DNA of 64,000 bases from Burkholderia sp. (GCA_040954445.1 CP144361.1:620001-684000); one strand, 5' to 3'. Positions 1 to 8,695 are shown, counted from the stretch's first letter. Program-made: numbers and translations. Notes: generated by a model from the letters alone, not told the origin.

Positions 1-197
1 GGCCGCATGGCTTGGCTTGGTTTCGTAGGCACCGTCGTCGATGATATCGATTTGTTCTTCGCGTGGAATCTGGTCGAGCAACTTGGCCAGAGCGTCACTG
101 TCAGCTATATTTTGATGCGTCATTAGCGCGGCATGCACTTGACCTGTATTCGCGTTGAGCGCGAGATGGACTTTACGCCACGTGCGCCGCTTCGAGT
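1..197 (-). mobile_element. IS903-type IS copy, internal fragment cut by window edge
   Basis: Minus-strand transposase fragment matching the middle of the intact IS copies in this window. It stops abruptly at 197, where another IS left end begins. It contains the region around the second catalytic Asp and has private substitutions, so it is a dead remnant. Confidence 0.85.
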
Positions 198-265
198 GGC
201 GTTGTTGCATAAATCGAGCGAGAGCCGGTAACGGTTTATGCGCAGCGGTCGGGCCAGCCTCCTGT
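198..265 (+). mobile_element. IS903-type IS, left-end fragment
   Basis: Starts with the inverted repeat GGCGTTGTTGCATAAATC and runs about 68 bp into the left non-coding end. It is then replaced by half of a TA-flanked palindromic repeat (266-294). Confidence 0.8.
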
Positions 266-294
266 TATTGATCCGCGATTCTTGATCTTGAAAT
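266..294 (+). repeat. IS630-type MITE, half copy
   Basis: Begins TATTGATCC and continues with the conserved arm through CTTGAAAT, then is cut by the IS end at 295. It is one arm of the approximately 115-bp palindromic repeat seen complete elsewhere in the window. Confidence 0.7.
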
Positions 295-805
295 GGCGTT
301 GTTGCATAAATCGAGTGTGAGGACGCAATAGCATCGACGGGTAATTTCAGGCGATACGAACAGATTGCGGACGAGCGAGGTCCGCCATACGGTTGATGAC
401 GCCGACGCGAATGGAGACCTCGGTCGCCTGCGCGGCGATGTGACGCGCCCAGAGACAGTGGCCGGTGAGGGTCTCTTGAACCGATACATCGCATTCTCGG
501 CAAGCGATCGCCGGTGGTAGCCACTGTCTTGCTTCCATTCTCGACGACCGTCACGGGCAATTGCATCAACCGCGCCATTACGCCACGCCGCACCGGGCAT
601 ATCCGCTGGCCAATGAGCGGCACCCTCGCGTGGCGGAATCGAAGGAATAGCACTGCGTGCAGCAATGGCCGCATGGCATGGCTTGGTGTCGTAGGCACCG
701 TCACCGCCGATGACATCGATTTGTTCTTCGCGTGGAATCTGGTCGAGCAACTTGGCCAGAGCGTCACCGTCAGCCACATTCTGATTCGTCATTAGCGCGG
801 CATGC

Positions 806-1928
806 GGCGTTGTTGCATAAATCGAGCGAGATCCGTTGACGTTTACGCGCAATGGTCGCGGGGCCAGCCTCCTATCAAGTCAGATTCCAGAGTAACTGCC
901 TAATTTTTGCCAAGAAAATGCGCAAGGACATACACAAGAAAGGTGAGCCGAAGGCACGCTACCGTGTCAGGAATTGGGCGGCCTATAATGAAGGCCTGAT
1001 CAGCCGGGGGAACGTAACAATATGGATAGATGAAGCCGTCCTTGCCAGAATGCCCGATGCCATACCCACACGTGGTCGCCCGTGTGTATACGGCGATACG
1101 CTGATTCAGGCATTACTTGGCGTGAAGACCGTCTATCGACTGACCTTGCGCGCCCTGCAAGGTTTCACCCAAAGTCTGCGCGATTTGGCCTTCCCGAGCT
1201 TGCCGGTGCCGAATTACACCACGCTCTGTCGCCGGGCAAAAACGCTTGATGTCGAACTGCCGATCCTTCGTGACAATGAACCGATCCATCTGGTTGTCGA
1301 CAGCACCGGTCTGAAGGTCTATGGAGAAGGTGAATGGAAGGTGCGCCAGCACGGCTACTCGAAGCGGCGCACGTGGCGTAAAGTCCATCTCGCGCTCAAC
1401 GCGAATACAGGTCAAGTGCATGCCGCACTAATGACGAATCAGAATGTGGCTGACGGTGACGCTCTGGCCAAGTTGCTCGACCAGATTCCACGCGAAGAAC
1501 AAATCGATGTCATCGGCGGTGACGGTGCCTACGACACCAAGCCATGCCATGCGGCCATTGCTGCACGCAGTGCTATTCCTTCGATTCCGCCACGCGAGGG
1601 TGCCGCTCATTGGCCAGCGGATATGCCCGGTGCGGCGTGGCGTAATGGCGCGGTTGATGCAATTGCCCGTGACGGTCGTCGAGAATGGAAGCAAGACAGT
1701 GGCTACCACCGGCGATCGCTTGCCGAGAATGCGATGTATCGGTTCAAGACCCTCACCGGCAACTATCTCTGGGCGCGTCACATCGACTCGCAGGCGACCG
1801 AGGTCTCCATTCGCGTCGGCGTCATCAACCGTATGACGGACCTCGCTCGTCCGCAATCCGTGCGTATCGCCTGAAATTATGCCCGTCGATGCTATTGCGT
1901 CCTCACACTCGATTTATGCAACAACGCC
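806..1928 (+). mobile_element. Intact IS903-type insertion sequence (IS5 family)
   Basis: Complete 1123-bp element with 18-bp inverted repeats GGCGTTGTTGCATAAATC and GATTTATGCAACAACGCC. The terminal sequence resembles IS903 ends. It carries one full transposase gene (918-1874) and lies inside an older copy. The flanks (gcggcatgc / gcttcgagt) do not form a target duplication, suggesting recombination between copies after insertion. Confidence 0.93.
918..1874 (+). CDS. IS5-family (IS903 group) DDE transposase, intact
   Basis: 318-residue transposase that would cut and paste its own element. The DDE catalytic set is visible: Asp128 in VVDSTGLKVYGEGEW, Asp202 in GGDGAYD, and Glu270. The last lies in a perfect Y(2)R(3)E(6)K signature (Y263, R266, E270, K277). 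The C-terminal PQSVRIA resembles IS903 transposase. The start is the ATG before RKDIHKK; an in-frame GTG-type extension upstream runs into the IS end and is not conserved among copies. Near-identical 318-residue copies occur at 7557-8513, 30401-31357 and 51620-52576. Family assignment is secure; activity is inferred from the intact motifs. Confidence 0.95.
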   Translation: MRKDIHKKGEPKARYRVRNWAAYNEGLISRGNVTIWIDEAVLARMPDAIPTRGRPCVYGDTLIQALLGVKTVYRLTLRALQGFTQSLRDLAFPSLPVPNYTTLCRRAKTLDVELPILRDNEPIHLVVDSTGLKVYGEGEWKVRQHGYSKRRTWRKVHLALNANTGQVHAALMTNQNVADGDALAKLLDQIPREEQIDVIGGDGAYDTKPCHAAIAARSAIPSIPPREGAAHWPADMPGAAWRNGAVDAIARDGRREWKQDSGYHRRSLAENAMYRFKTLTGNYLWARHIDSQATEVSIRVGVINRMTDLARPQSVRIA

Positions 1929-2590
1929 GCTTCGAGTAGCCGTGCTGGCGTACCTTCCATTCACCTTCTCCATAGACCTTCAGACCGGTGCTGTCGACAA
2001 CCAGATGGATCGGTTCATTGTCACGAAGGATCGGCAGTTCGACATCAAGCATTTTTGCCCGGAGACAGAGCGTGGTGTAATTCGGCACCGGCAAGCTCGG
2101 GAAGGCCAGGTCGCGCAGACTTTGGGTGAAACCCTGCAGAGCGCGCAACGTCAGTCGATAGACGGTCTTCACGCCAAGTAATGCCTGAATCAGCGTATCG
2201 CCGTATAGACACGGGCGACCACGTGTGGGTATGGCATCGGGTATTCTGGCAAGGACGGCTTCATCTATCCATATCGTCACGTTTCCCCGGTTAATCAGGC
2301 CGGCATTATAGGCCGCTCAATTCCTGACACGGTAGCGTGCCTTCGGCTCACCTTTCTTGTGTATGTCCTTGCGCATTTTCTTTTAAAAAATTAGGCAGTT
2401 ACTTTGAAATTTGACTTGATAACAGAGGGCTGGCCCCGCGACCGTTGCGCGTACACGTCAATGGCTCTCGTTCGATTTATGGAACAACGCTTCCCACTGG
2501 AGTCATGTCCTCGCCCACCGCGTCGCCCCGGGGCGGCACCACTCGCGTCCTCCGGTCGAGGTACCCTGAAGAACGAGGACTTTTTTGCAC

Positions 2591-4591
2591 GTGATTTCCC
2601 CGCTTGCAATGACCCTGCTGCTGCTGCTGGCTTCAGTGGTGGGCGTGGTTGTGTTCAGCTCGCTCAACCTGCCGCCGATGCTCGGCTATCTGACCGTCGG
2701 CATCGTGGTTGGCCCGCACGCGCTCGATTTCGCGGGCGACTTTGAACGCGCTGAGCATCTGGCCGACTTCGGCGTGGTGTTCCTGATGTTCTCGATTGGC
2801 CTGGAGTTCTCGCTGGCTAAGCTGCGAGCGATGCAGAGACTGGTGTTCGGGCTCGGGCTGATGCAGGTAGTGGTCACGCTGGCGGTGGCGGTGCTGCTTG
2901 GCTTCGCTTTCGAGCGTTGGGTACACATCATCACCTGGCAAGGCAGCGTCGCGCTGGGCGGCGCGCTGGCCATGTCCTCGACGGCGATCGTCTCGAAGAT
3001 GCTGGCCGAAAGGTTCGAGATTGAGACCGAGCATGGGCGCAACATCTTCGGCGTGCTGCTGTTCCAGGATCTGGCCGTGGTGCCACTGCTGATCGTGATT
3101 TCGGCTTTCGGCAGTGAATCCTCGAAGGACCTGATGGTCACCCTGGGCCTGGCAGCGGTGAAGATCGTGATTGCCCTAGCGCTGTTACTGTTCGTCGGCC
3201 AGAAGTTCATGACGCGCTGGTTCAACGTAGTGGCAAGGCGCCGCTCCCAGGAACTGTTCGTGTTGAACCTGCTGCTGGTCACGCTTGGCGCGGCCTTCAT
3301 CACCGACCGCTTTGGGCTGTCGCTGGCGCTGGGTGCCTTTATCGCCGGCATGCTTATCTCAGAGACGCCTTACCGGCATCAGGTGGAGGAAGACATCAAG
3401 CCGTTCCGAGACGTGCTGCTCGGCCTGTTCTTCGTTACCACCGGAATGCTGCTGGACCCGCGTGCGATCTGGACCCACCCGTTTTTGGTGATCAGCTTCC
3501 TCGTAGGTCAGGTCGGCCTGAAGGCGGCCACCATCACCGGCTTAGCGCGCCTGTTCGGTGCCTCGCCGGGCGTGGCAATGCGCACTGGGCTCGGCCTCGC
3601 GCAGGCTGGCGAATTCGGCTTCGTGATGCTGAACCTGATCCTCGACTGCCATCTGGTCAACAGCACTTTACTGCAGGCGATCCTGGCCTCGATGCTGCTG
3701 TCGATGCTGGCCGCTCCGTTCCTGATCCAGAATGCCGACCGGATCGTGATACACCTGTCCTCGACCGAGTGGATGCAGCAGTCGCTGCAGATGACGCGCA
3801 TCGCAACCCAGAGCTTCAAGCAGCAGAGCCACGTGATCATCTGCGGCTACGGTCGCGCGGGCCAGAACCTGGCACGTATGCTCGAACAGGAAGGCATCGT
3901 CTATGTCGCGCTCGACCTCGACCCAGACCGCGTGACAGCTGCGGCTGCGGCCGGAGAATCAGTGGTGTTTGGCGACGCGGCGCGCCGCGAATCGCTGCTG
4001 GCCGCCGGTATCCACCGCGCCGCAGCGGTCGCCGTCACCTATGCGAACACGCCCTCGGCGCTGCGCGTGCTGCACAATGTCCACGAGCTCAAGCCGAGCC
4101 TTCCGGCGATCGTACGTACGGTTGATGACGCCGATCTGGAAAAGCTGTTAGCCGCCGGTGCCACCGAGGTCATCCCAGAAATCGTCGAGGGCAGTCTAAT
4201 GCTGGCCTCGCACACACTGGTGCTGATGGGCGTGCCGATGCGGCGCGTGGTGCGGCGCGTGGAGGAGATGCGCTACGTACGCTACAGCCTGTTGCGAGGC
4301 TATTTCCACGGTGCCGACGACGCGGACGACGACCACGAGCAGGTGCGTCTACAATCGATGCCGATCGACGTGCGCTCAGACGCGGTCGGTCGCTCCCTGG
4401 AGGAAGTCGGGCTCTATGCGCTCGGCCTCAAGGTCACGGCGATCCGCCGCCATGGCATCCGGGGTATCGAGCCGGACCCGGAGACCAAGCTGCGTGCAAC
4501 CGACATCGTGGTGCTGCGCGGCCTTCCGGAGGCGTTGTCGATGGCCCAGGAACGGCTGTCGCGCCATCGTCGCGAGGGTTCCGCTGCCTGA
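2591..4591 (+). CDS. kefB: CPA2-family cation:proton antiporter (KefB/KefC type)
   Basis: Inner-membrane monovalent cation/proton antiporter, probably potassium efflux, 666 residues. The N-terminal about 385 residues form a Na+/H+-exchanger domain with many hydrophobic segments, including LPPMLGYLTVGIVVGPHA and FLMFSIGLEFSL. From about residue 413 an RCK/TrkA-N nucleotide-binding domain follows (HVIICGYGRAGQN, GxGxxG type). A TrkA-C-like domain ends the protein (about 580-660). I chose the GTG at 2591 (V-ISPLAMTLLLLLAS) because the family starts there; a TTG lies two codons upstream and an ATG at 2609. The gene stands alone between IS debris. Whether it is glutathione-gated like E. coli KefB/C cannot be told from sequence, so the symbol is approximate. 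Confidence 0.85.
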   Translation: MISPLAMTLLLLLASVVGVVVFSSLNLPPMLGYLTVGIVVGPHALDFAGDFERAEHLADFGVVFLMFSIGLEFSLAKLRAMQRLVFGLGLMQVVVTLAVAVLLGFAFERWVHIITWQGSVALGGALAMSSTAIVSKMLAERFEIETEHGRNIFGVLLFQDLAVVPLLIVISAFGSESSKDLMVTLGLAAVKIVIALALLLFVGQKFMTRWFNVVARRRSQELFVLNLLLVTLGAAFITDRFGLSLALGAFIAGMLISETPYRHQVEEDIKPFRDVLLGLFFVTTGMLLDPRAIWTHPFLVISFLVGQVGLKAATITGLARLFGASPGVAMRTGLGLAQAGEFGFVMLNLILDCHLVNSTLLQAILASMLLSMLAAPFLIQNADRIVIHLSSTEWMQQSLQMTRIATQSFKQQSHVIICGYGRAGQNLARMLEQEGIVYVALDLDPDRVTAAAAAGESVVFGDAARRESLLAAGIHRAAAVAVTYANTPSALRVLHNVHELKPSLPAIVRTVDDADLEKLLAAGATEVIPEIVEGSLMLASHTLVLMGVPMRRVVRRVEEMRYVRYSLLRGYFHGADDADDDHEQVRLQSMPIDVRSDAVGRSLEEVGLYALGLKVTAIRRHGIRGIEPDPETKLRATDIVVLRGLPEALSMAQERLSRHRREGSAA

Positions 4592-4644
4592 TTGTCCTGC
4601 CGGTCGCCACGCGACGCAGGCGGGATCGAAGATTTCGATCCCTT

Positions 4645-4684
4645 TATTGATCCACAATTCGAGATCTTGAAATTGGAAATCGTC
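4645..4684 (+). repeat. IS630-type MITE, half copy
   Basis: TATTGATCCACAATTCGAGA followed by the conserved TTGAAATTGG arm, then lost at the junction with IS debris. It lies about 55 bp downstream of the antiporter stop codon. Confidence 0.7.
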
Positions 4685-4703
4685 TTGCATGGGCGTTGTC
4701 GAG

Positions 4704-4812
4704 AAGGATCGGCAGATTGACATCAAGCGTTTTTGCCCGGCGACAGAGCGTGCCGAATTACACCACGCTCTGTCGCCGGGCAAAAACGCTTGATGTCAAT
4801 CTGCCGATCCTT
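4704..4812. repeat. Perfect 49-bp-arm inverted repeat made of IS internal sequence
   Basis: Arms 4704-4752 and 4764-4812 are exact reverse complements around an 11-nt loop. Both consist of the IS transposase segment encoding RAKTLDV..LPILR. Both carry the same private change (CAGATTGAC / GTCAATCTG instead of CAGTTCGAC in other copies), so one arm was copied from the other. Confidence 0.85.
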
Positions 4813-5472
4813 CGTGACAATGAACCGATCCATCTGGATGTCGACAGCACCGGTCTGAAGGTCTATGGAGAAGGTGAATGGAAGGTGGCGCCAGCACGGC
4901 TACTCGAAGCGGCGCACGTGGCGTAAAGTCCATCTCGCGCTCAACGCGAATATGGGTCAAGGGCATGCCGCGCTAATGACGAATCAGAATGTGGCTGACG
5001 GTGACGCTCTGGCCAAGTTGCTCGACCAGATTCCACGCGAAGAACAAATCGATGTCATCGGCGGTGATGGTGCCTACGACACAAAGCCATGCCATGCGGC
5101 CATTGCTGCACGCAGTGCTATTCCCTCGATTCCGCCACGCGAGGGTGCCGCTCATTGGCCAGCGGATATGCCCGGTGCGGCGTGGCGTAATGGCGCGGTT
5201 GATGCAATTGCCCGTGACGGTCGTCGAGAATGGAAGCAAGAAAGTGGCTACCACCGGCGATCGCTTGCCGAGAATGCGATGTATCGGTTCAAGACCCTCA
5301 CCGGCAACTGTCTCTGGGCGCGTCACATCGACTCGCAGGCGGCCGAGGTCTCCGTTCGCGTCGGAGTCATCAACCGTATGGCGGACCTCGCTCGTCCGCA
5401 ATCCGTTCGTATCGCCTGAAATTATCCCGTCGATGCTATTGCGTCCTCACATTCGATTTATGCAACAACGCC
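4764..5472 (+). mobile_element. 5'-truncated IS903-type IS copy
   Basis: Carries the C-terminal two thirds of the transposase and the right inverted repeat (5455-5472). A frameshift near 4887 (an extra g, aaggtggcgcc) separates the first catalytic Asp region from the rest, so the gene is dead. A second, solo right repeat follows directly at 5473-5490. Confidence 0.88.
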
Positions 5473-5490
5473 GATTTATGCAACAACGCC
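5473..5490 (+). repeat. Solo IS right inverted repeat
   Basis: An exact GATTTATGCAACAACGCC directly abutting the right end of the preceding copy, with no body. It is probably the scar of a second copy lost by recombination. Confidence 0.75.
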
Positions 5491-5504
5491 TGCGCGTTCA
5501 ATAA

Positions 5505-5585
5505 AATTTTCGCCCCAAGGGGAAGTATCAAACCCAGACAGTCCAATACAAAAGTAAGCGACCAAAGGAACGGGGAATCCACCCG
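5505..5585. repeat. Short dispersed repeat, copy 1
   Basis: CGCCCCAAGGGGAAGTATC and the next about 60 bases align at roughly 70-75% with 37041-37120 upstream of mreB (shared GTATCAAACCC, GCAAAAGTGAGCG-type words). No reading frame is conserved. The origin is unknown. Confidence 0.5.
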
Positions 5586-5663
5586 AATACATTGATTAGA
5601 AATGATTAATCTTAAAATTGTGGATCAATAACTCAGCTGGCTACGTGCGGAGAAAATCGCGCT

Positions 5664-5701
5664 TACAAAAAATAAAACCCCGCCGAGGCGGAGTTTTTTA
5701 T
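5664..5701 (-). terminator. Rho-independent terminator of the cold-shock gene
   Basis: On the minus strand an 11-bp stem (AAAACUCCGCC / GGCGGGGUUUU, one U-G wobble, 2-nt loop) at 5674-5697 is followed by a run of six U. It lies about 28 bp past the cold-shock stop codon. The wobble favours the minus strand as the transcribed one. Confidence 0.85.
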
Positions 5702-5724
5702 TCAGGCGAAGATATCGCGCGAAC

Positions 5725-5928
5725 TTACAGCGGCTTGATGTTCGCTGCTTGCAGACCCTTCGGGCCGGTCTTCACTTCAAATTCGACTTTCTGGTTTTCT
5801 TGGAGCGTCTTGAAACCGTCGACTCGGATTTCCGAGAAGTGCGCGAACAGATCGTCGCCGCCGCCTTCCGGCGTGATGAAGCCAAAACCCTTAGCGTCGT
5901 TGAACCACTTGACGGTGCCGGTTGCCAT
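5725..5928 (-). CDS. cspA: CspA-family cold-shock protein
   Basis: A 67-residue single OB-fold cold-shock protein that binds single-stranded RNA/DNA and melts RNA structure at low temperature or as a general chaperone. RNP1 (KGFGFITP, about residues 13-20) and an RNP2-like DLFAHFSEI (about 26-34) are intact, and the length is typical. The start ATG is preceded by AGGA at about 8 nt. A strong terminator follows the gene, so it is monocistronic. About 130 bp upstream could hold the long 5' leader common in this family, but I could not define a promoter. Paralogue identity (cspA, cspC, cspD-like) cannot be settled without comparison. Confidence 0.93.
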   Translation of the reverse strand: MATGTVKWFNDAKGFGFITPEGGGDDLFAHFSEIRVDGFKTLQENQKVEFEVKTGPKGLQAANIKPL

Positions 5929-6069
5929 AACTTGTTCCTAAAAATGTGAGACAAGGCGAAACGCCCGGGAAGTGCATGAAAATCAAGGAAGGGGTAATGG
6001 GGCCGACCGGAGTACCGTTGATGGGCGAACTACGAAAGAACCTATTCACTCACGACTTGAAATCCTGCT

Positions 6070-6095
6070 AAGATATTTTACGTCTAAAATATCTT
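6070..6095. promoter_or_regulatory. AT-rich perfect hairpin, unassigned
   Basis: AAGATATTTTA, loop CGTC, TAAAATATCTT: an 11-bp perfect stem. With CTGC before and GCAG after, it extends to 15 bp with one bulged T. It lies about 140 bp upstream of the cold-shock start. It has no U-tract typical of a terminator; operator, leader structure or inert palindrome are all possible. Confidence 0.4.
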
Positions 6096-6193
6096 GCAGT
6101 CAACTTTCCAATCAGAATTTCTAGGGAAACCCAAATGAGCTCCCTAAGGCCCAAGGTAGGCAGCCTCAAATCTAAAGTGCAATGTATAGCGGA

Positions 6194-6325
6194 CCCGGTT
6201 ATTTAGACACGCTTTTTCGATCAGGCCGTAAGCTTAAAGAGGCTGGCCAGACTGGCTTCGAGGAGGGACGATTTGAAGCCCAGTTTTTAGAGGGGCCATT
6301 GGCGATTGTATCGATCCTGTAACGC
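6194..6325. repeat. Dispersed ~130-bp repeat, copy 1
   Basis: Shares TTTAGACACGCTTTTTCGAT, AGGCTGGCC and GAAGCCCAGTTTTT words with 52900-53015 (same strand) and 58675-58797 (opposite strand). It is probably the end of an extinct mobile element, but the family is not recognised. Confidence 0.5.
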
Positions 6326-6538
6326 GACGACGGCAGCACGAACCTCTTCAATGTTTTTTTCGCGGCGTTGTTGTAGATCAAGCAATCTGGCGAGAACTGG
6401 TGACGTTTACGCGCGGTAGGCCGCTACGCAGTGACTAAAAGCGCTGGTTTGCGAAGTCGCACGCTCGAAGAAAGGCAATCGTGTGTGTGAGGGCGGCACG
6501 AGATGGTAAAGTTGGATGCGCACGCGTCCATGCCAAGG

Positions 6539-6615
6539 GGCGTTGTTGCATAAATCGAGCGCGATCCGTTGACGTTTACGCGCAACGGATCTCGCTCGAT
6601 TTATGCAATAACACC
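6539..6615. repeat. Mini-palindrome of two IS left ends
   Basis: A 77-bp structure in which about 33 bp of the IS left end is joined head-to-head with its reverse complement (GGCGTTGTTGCATAAATC ... GATTTATGCAATAACACC). No transposase is left. It sits 26 bp before the cdsA start. Confidence 0.75.
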
Positions 6616-6641
6616 CTTCAGATTTGAGGCCGTCCCTTTTT

Positions 6642-7466
6642 ATGCTGAAGACCCGTGTCATCACGGCAGTCGTGCTGCTGGCCATCTTACTGCCGGTGAC
6701 GCTTTTCGCGTCGCTCGCGGCATTTGGCGCGCTGATTGCCCTCGTTCTGGTATGCGCCTCCTGGGAATGGGCCCGCCTGCTCAAGCTCGGCGCGGTCAAC
6801 TCGGTGATCTATGCGCTGACGGTTGCGCTCGTGCTCGGTGCCAACATGGGCCTGGGCGTCGGTTTCGTCCCCTCGAAGCCTCTGGTCGAGGCGAGCGGCG
6901 CATTCTGGCTGCTGGCCGGCCCGTTTGCGCTATGGCGAAAGCCCGCGTTGGCCGCCGGTGTCTGGAAACCCTTCCTGATGGCAGCGGGCCTGCTGGTGTT
7001 CGCAGCCTGCTGGCATGCCGTGGTGGCCGCTCGCGCGGCAGGCATCACCTTCGTTCTGTCGATGTTGCTGGTCGTCTGGCTGGCCGATATAGGCGCATAC
7101 TTCGCGGGTAAGGCTTTTGGTAGACATAAATTGGCCCCCTCGGTTAGCCTGGGCAAGACTTGGGAAGGCGCAGCTGGCGGCTGGCTGGCGGTGATGAGTG
7201 TTGCGAGCCTGGCAATCGGCCTTCGCGCGTTCGAGCCGACCCTGTTTTCAGTGCTCGCACAGCACTTTGGTGCGCCGGGCGCATTCGCGGCACTGACCCT
7301 GCTGGTCGCCTACAGCATGATCGGTGACCTGTTCGAGTCCCTGCTCAAGCGACAAGCCGGGGTGAAGGATTCGAGCGGACTGCTGCCGGGCCACGGCGGC
7401 GTATTCGACCGCATTGACGCGCTGCTTCCAGTGCTGCCGCTCGCGGTGGTGCTGCTCGGTTACTGA
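6642..7466 (+). CDS. cdsA: Phosphatidate cytidylyltransferase
   Basis: Makes CDP-diacylglycerol from phosphatidic acid and CTP in the inner membrane, the branch point to phosphatidylethanolamine, phosphatidylglycerol and cardiolipin. 274 residues, hydrophobic throughout with about seven or eight membrane segments. The C-terminal CDS signature is complete (SLLKRQAGVKDSS then LLPGHGGVFDRID). I chose the ATG at 6642 (MLKTRVITAV); a TTG six codons upstream is in IS-derived sequence. In Burkholderia this gene normally sits in frr-uppS-cdsA-dxr-rseP-bamA. Here both neighbours are gone: an IS mini-palindrome lies 26 bp upstream and an intact IS starts 36 bp downstream. Any promoter must be within or near the IS-derived sequence. 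Confidence 0.95.
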   Translation: MLKTRVITAVVLLAILLPVTLFASLAAFGALIALVLVCASWEWARLLKLGAVNSVIYALTVALVLGANMGLGVGFVPSKPLVEASGAFWLLAGPFALWRKPALAAGVWKPFLMAAGLLVFAACWHAVVAARAAGITFVLSMLLVVWLADIGAYFAGKAFGRHKLAPSVSLGKTWEGAAGGWLAVMSVASLAIGLRAFEPTLFSVLAQHFGAPGAFAALTLLVAYSMIGDLFESLLKRQAGVKDSSGLLPGHGGVFDRIDALLPVLPLAVVLLGY

Positions 7467-7502
7467 CAGGTGCATCAAATAAAAGCGTGATACGTTATAC
7501 GG

Positions 7503-8625
7503 GGCGTTGTTGCATAAAGCGAACGTGAGGACGCCATGGCATCGGACGGGCATAATTCAGGCGATACGAACGGATTGCGGACGAGCGAGGTCCGCCATGC
7601 GGTTGATGACGCCGCCGCGAACGGCGACCTCGGTCGCCTGCGCGGCGATGTGACGCGCCCAGAGACAGTGGCCGGTGAGGGTCTTGAACCGATACATCGC
7701 ATTCTCGGCAAGCGATCGCCGGTGGTAGCCACTGTATTGCTTCCATTCTCGACGACCGTCACGGGCAATTGCATCAACCGCGCCATTACGCCACGCCGCA
7801 CCGGGCATATCCGCTGGCCAATGAGCGGCACCCTCGCGTGGCGGAATCGAAGGAATAGCACTGCGTGCAGCAATGGCCGCATGGCATGGCTTGGTGTCGT
7901 AGGCACCGTCACCGCCGATGACATCGATTTGTTCTTCGCGTGGAATCTGGTCGAGCAACTTGGCCAGAGCGTCACCGTCAGCCACATTCTGATTCGTCAT
8001 TAGCGCGGCATGCACTTGACCTGTATTCGCGTTGAGCGCGAGATGGACTTTACGCCACGTGCGCCGCTTCGAGTAGCCGTGCTGGCGCACCTTCCATTCA
8101 CCTTCTCCATAGACCTTCAGACCGGTGCTGTCGACAACCAGATAGATCGGTTCATTGTCACGAAGGATCGGCAGTTCGACATCAAGCGTTTTTGCCCGGC
8201 GACAGAGCGTGGTGTAATTCGGCACCGGCAAGCTCGGGAAGGCCAAATCGCGCAGACTTTGGGTGAAACCTTGCAGGGCGCGCAAGGTCAGTCGATAGAC
8301 GGTCTTCACGCCAAGTAATGCCTGAATCAGCGTATCGCCGTATACACACGGGCGACCACGTGTGGGTATGGCATCGGGCATTCTGGCAAGGACGGCTTCA
8401 TCTATCCATATTGTTACGTTCCCCCGGCTGATCAGGCCTTCATTATAGGCCGCCCAATTCCTGACACGGTAGCGTGCCTTCGGCTCACCTTTCTTGTGTA
8501 TGTCCTTGCGCATTTTCTTGGCAAACATTAGGCAGTTACTCTGGAATCTGACTTGATAGGAGGCTGGCCCCGCGACCGTTGCGCGTAAACGTCAACGGAT
8601 CGCGCTCGATTTATGCAACAACGCC
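7503..8625 (-). mobile_element. Intact IS903-type insertion sequence
   Basis: Complete 1123-bp element, minus strand. The right-end repeat has two changes (GGCGTTGTTGCATAAAGC) and the left repeat is exact. The flanks gttatacgg and atttcaaaa do not match, so no target duplication survives. Confidence 0.92.
7557..8513 (-). CDS. IS5-family (IS903 group) transposase, intact
   Basis: 318 residues from the conserved ATG (RKDIHKK), with catalytic Asp128, Asp202 and Glu270 and the Y(2)R(3)E(6)K signature intact. In this copy a point change also creates an in-frame ATG five codons upstream (8526-8528), giving an alternative 323-residue form not present in other copies. A few private substitutions (for example GGVINRM near the C-terminus) do not touch catalytic residues. 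Confidence 0.93.
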   Translation of the reverse strand: MRKDIHKKGEPKARYRVRNWAAYNEGLISRGNVTIWIDEAVLARMPDAIPTRGRPCVYGDTLIQALLGVKTVYRLTLRALQGFTQSLRDLAFPSLPVPNYTTLCRRAKTLDVELPILRDNEPIYLVVDSTGLKVYGEGEWKVRQHGYSKRRTWRKVHLALNANTGQVHAALMTNQNVADGDALAKLLDQIPREEQIDVIGGDGAYDTKPCHAAIAARSAIPSIPPREGAAHWPADMPGAAWRNGAVDAIARDGRREWKQYSGYHRRSLAENAMYRFKTLTGHCLWARHIAAQATEVAVRGGVINRMADLARPQSVRIA

Positions 8626-8656
8626 ATTTCAAAATAACGAATTGCGGATCAATAAC
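8626..8656 (-). repeat. IS630-type MITE, half copy
   Basis: ATTTCAAAATAACGAATTGC followed by GGATCAATA, one arm of the palindromic repeat, cut on its other side by the IS. It sits about 40 bp past the ftsZ stop. Confidence 0.7.
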
Positions 8657-8695
8657 ATTGGCTGGCCGCGCGAGCGATCGGCCTGCCTGCCCCTG

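Larger units (their letters stand above)
295..2491 (-). mobile_element. Degenerate IS903-type IS interrupted by a second copy
   Basis: Minus-strand IS whose right end is the inverted repeat at 295 and whose left end is a degraded repeat at 2474-2491 (GATTTATGG...). It is interrupted at 806-1928 by an intact opposite-strand copy. About 55 bp of the host copy is missing at the junction and no 9-bp target duplication is present. The transposase is frameshifted (extra bases near 473) and non-functional. Confidence 0.85.
5929..6538. other. Gene-free spacer with hairpin and repeat remnants
   Basis: No convincing gene. It holds the presumed leader of the cold-shock gene, an AT-rich 11-bp hairpin (6070-6095), one copy of an approximately 130-bp dispersed repeat (about 6194-6325) and a degraded IS end near 6364-6405. 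The 60-codon frame in the dispersed repeat is not conserved in its other copies. Confidence 0.5.

Noticed and set aside
123..852. Overlapping long open frames on both strands inside the IS copies
   Set aside because: They are shadow frames of the GC-rich transposase gene and recur in every copy. Only the frame with the DDE motifs is real.
2633..3351. Long minus-strand frames opposite the antiporter gene
   Set aside because: Mirror frames of a GC-rich gene, with no motif or start signal.
6407..6799. 130-codon minus-strand frame over the cdsA start
   Set aside because: It runs through the IS mini-palindrome and antisense to cdsA, with low-complexity composition.
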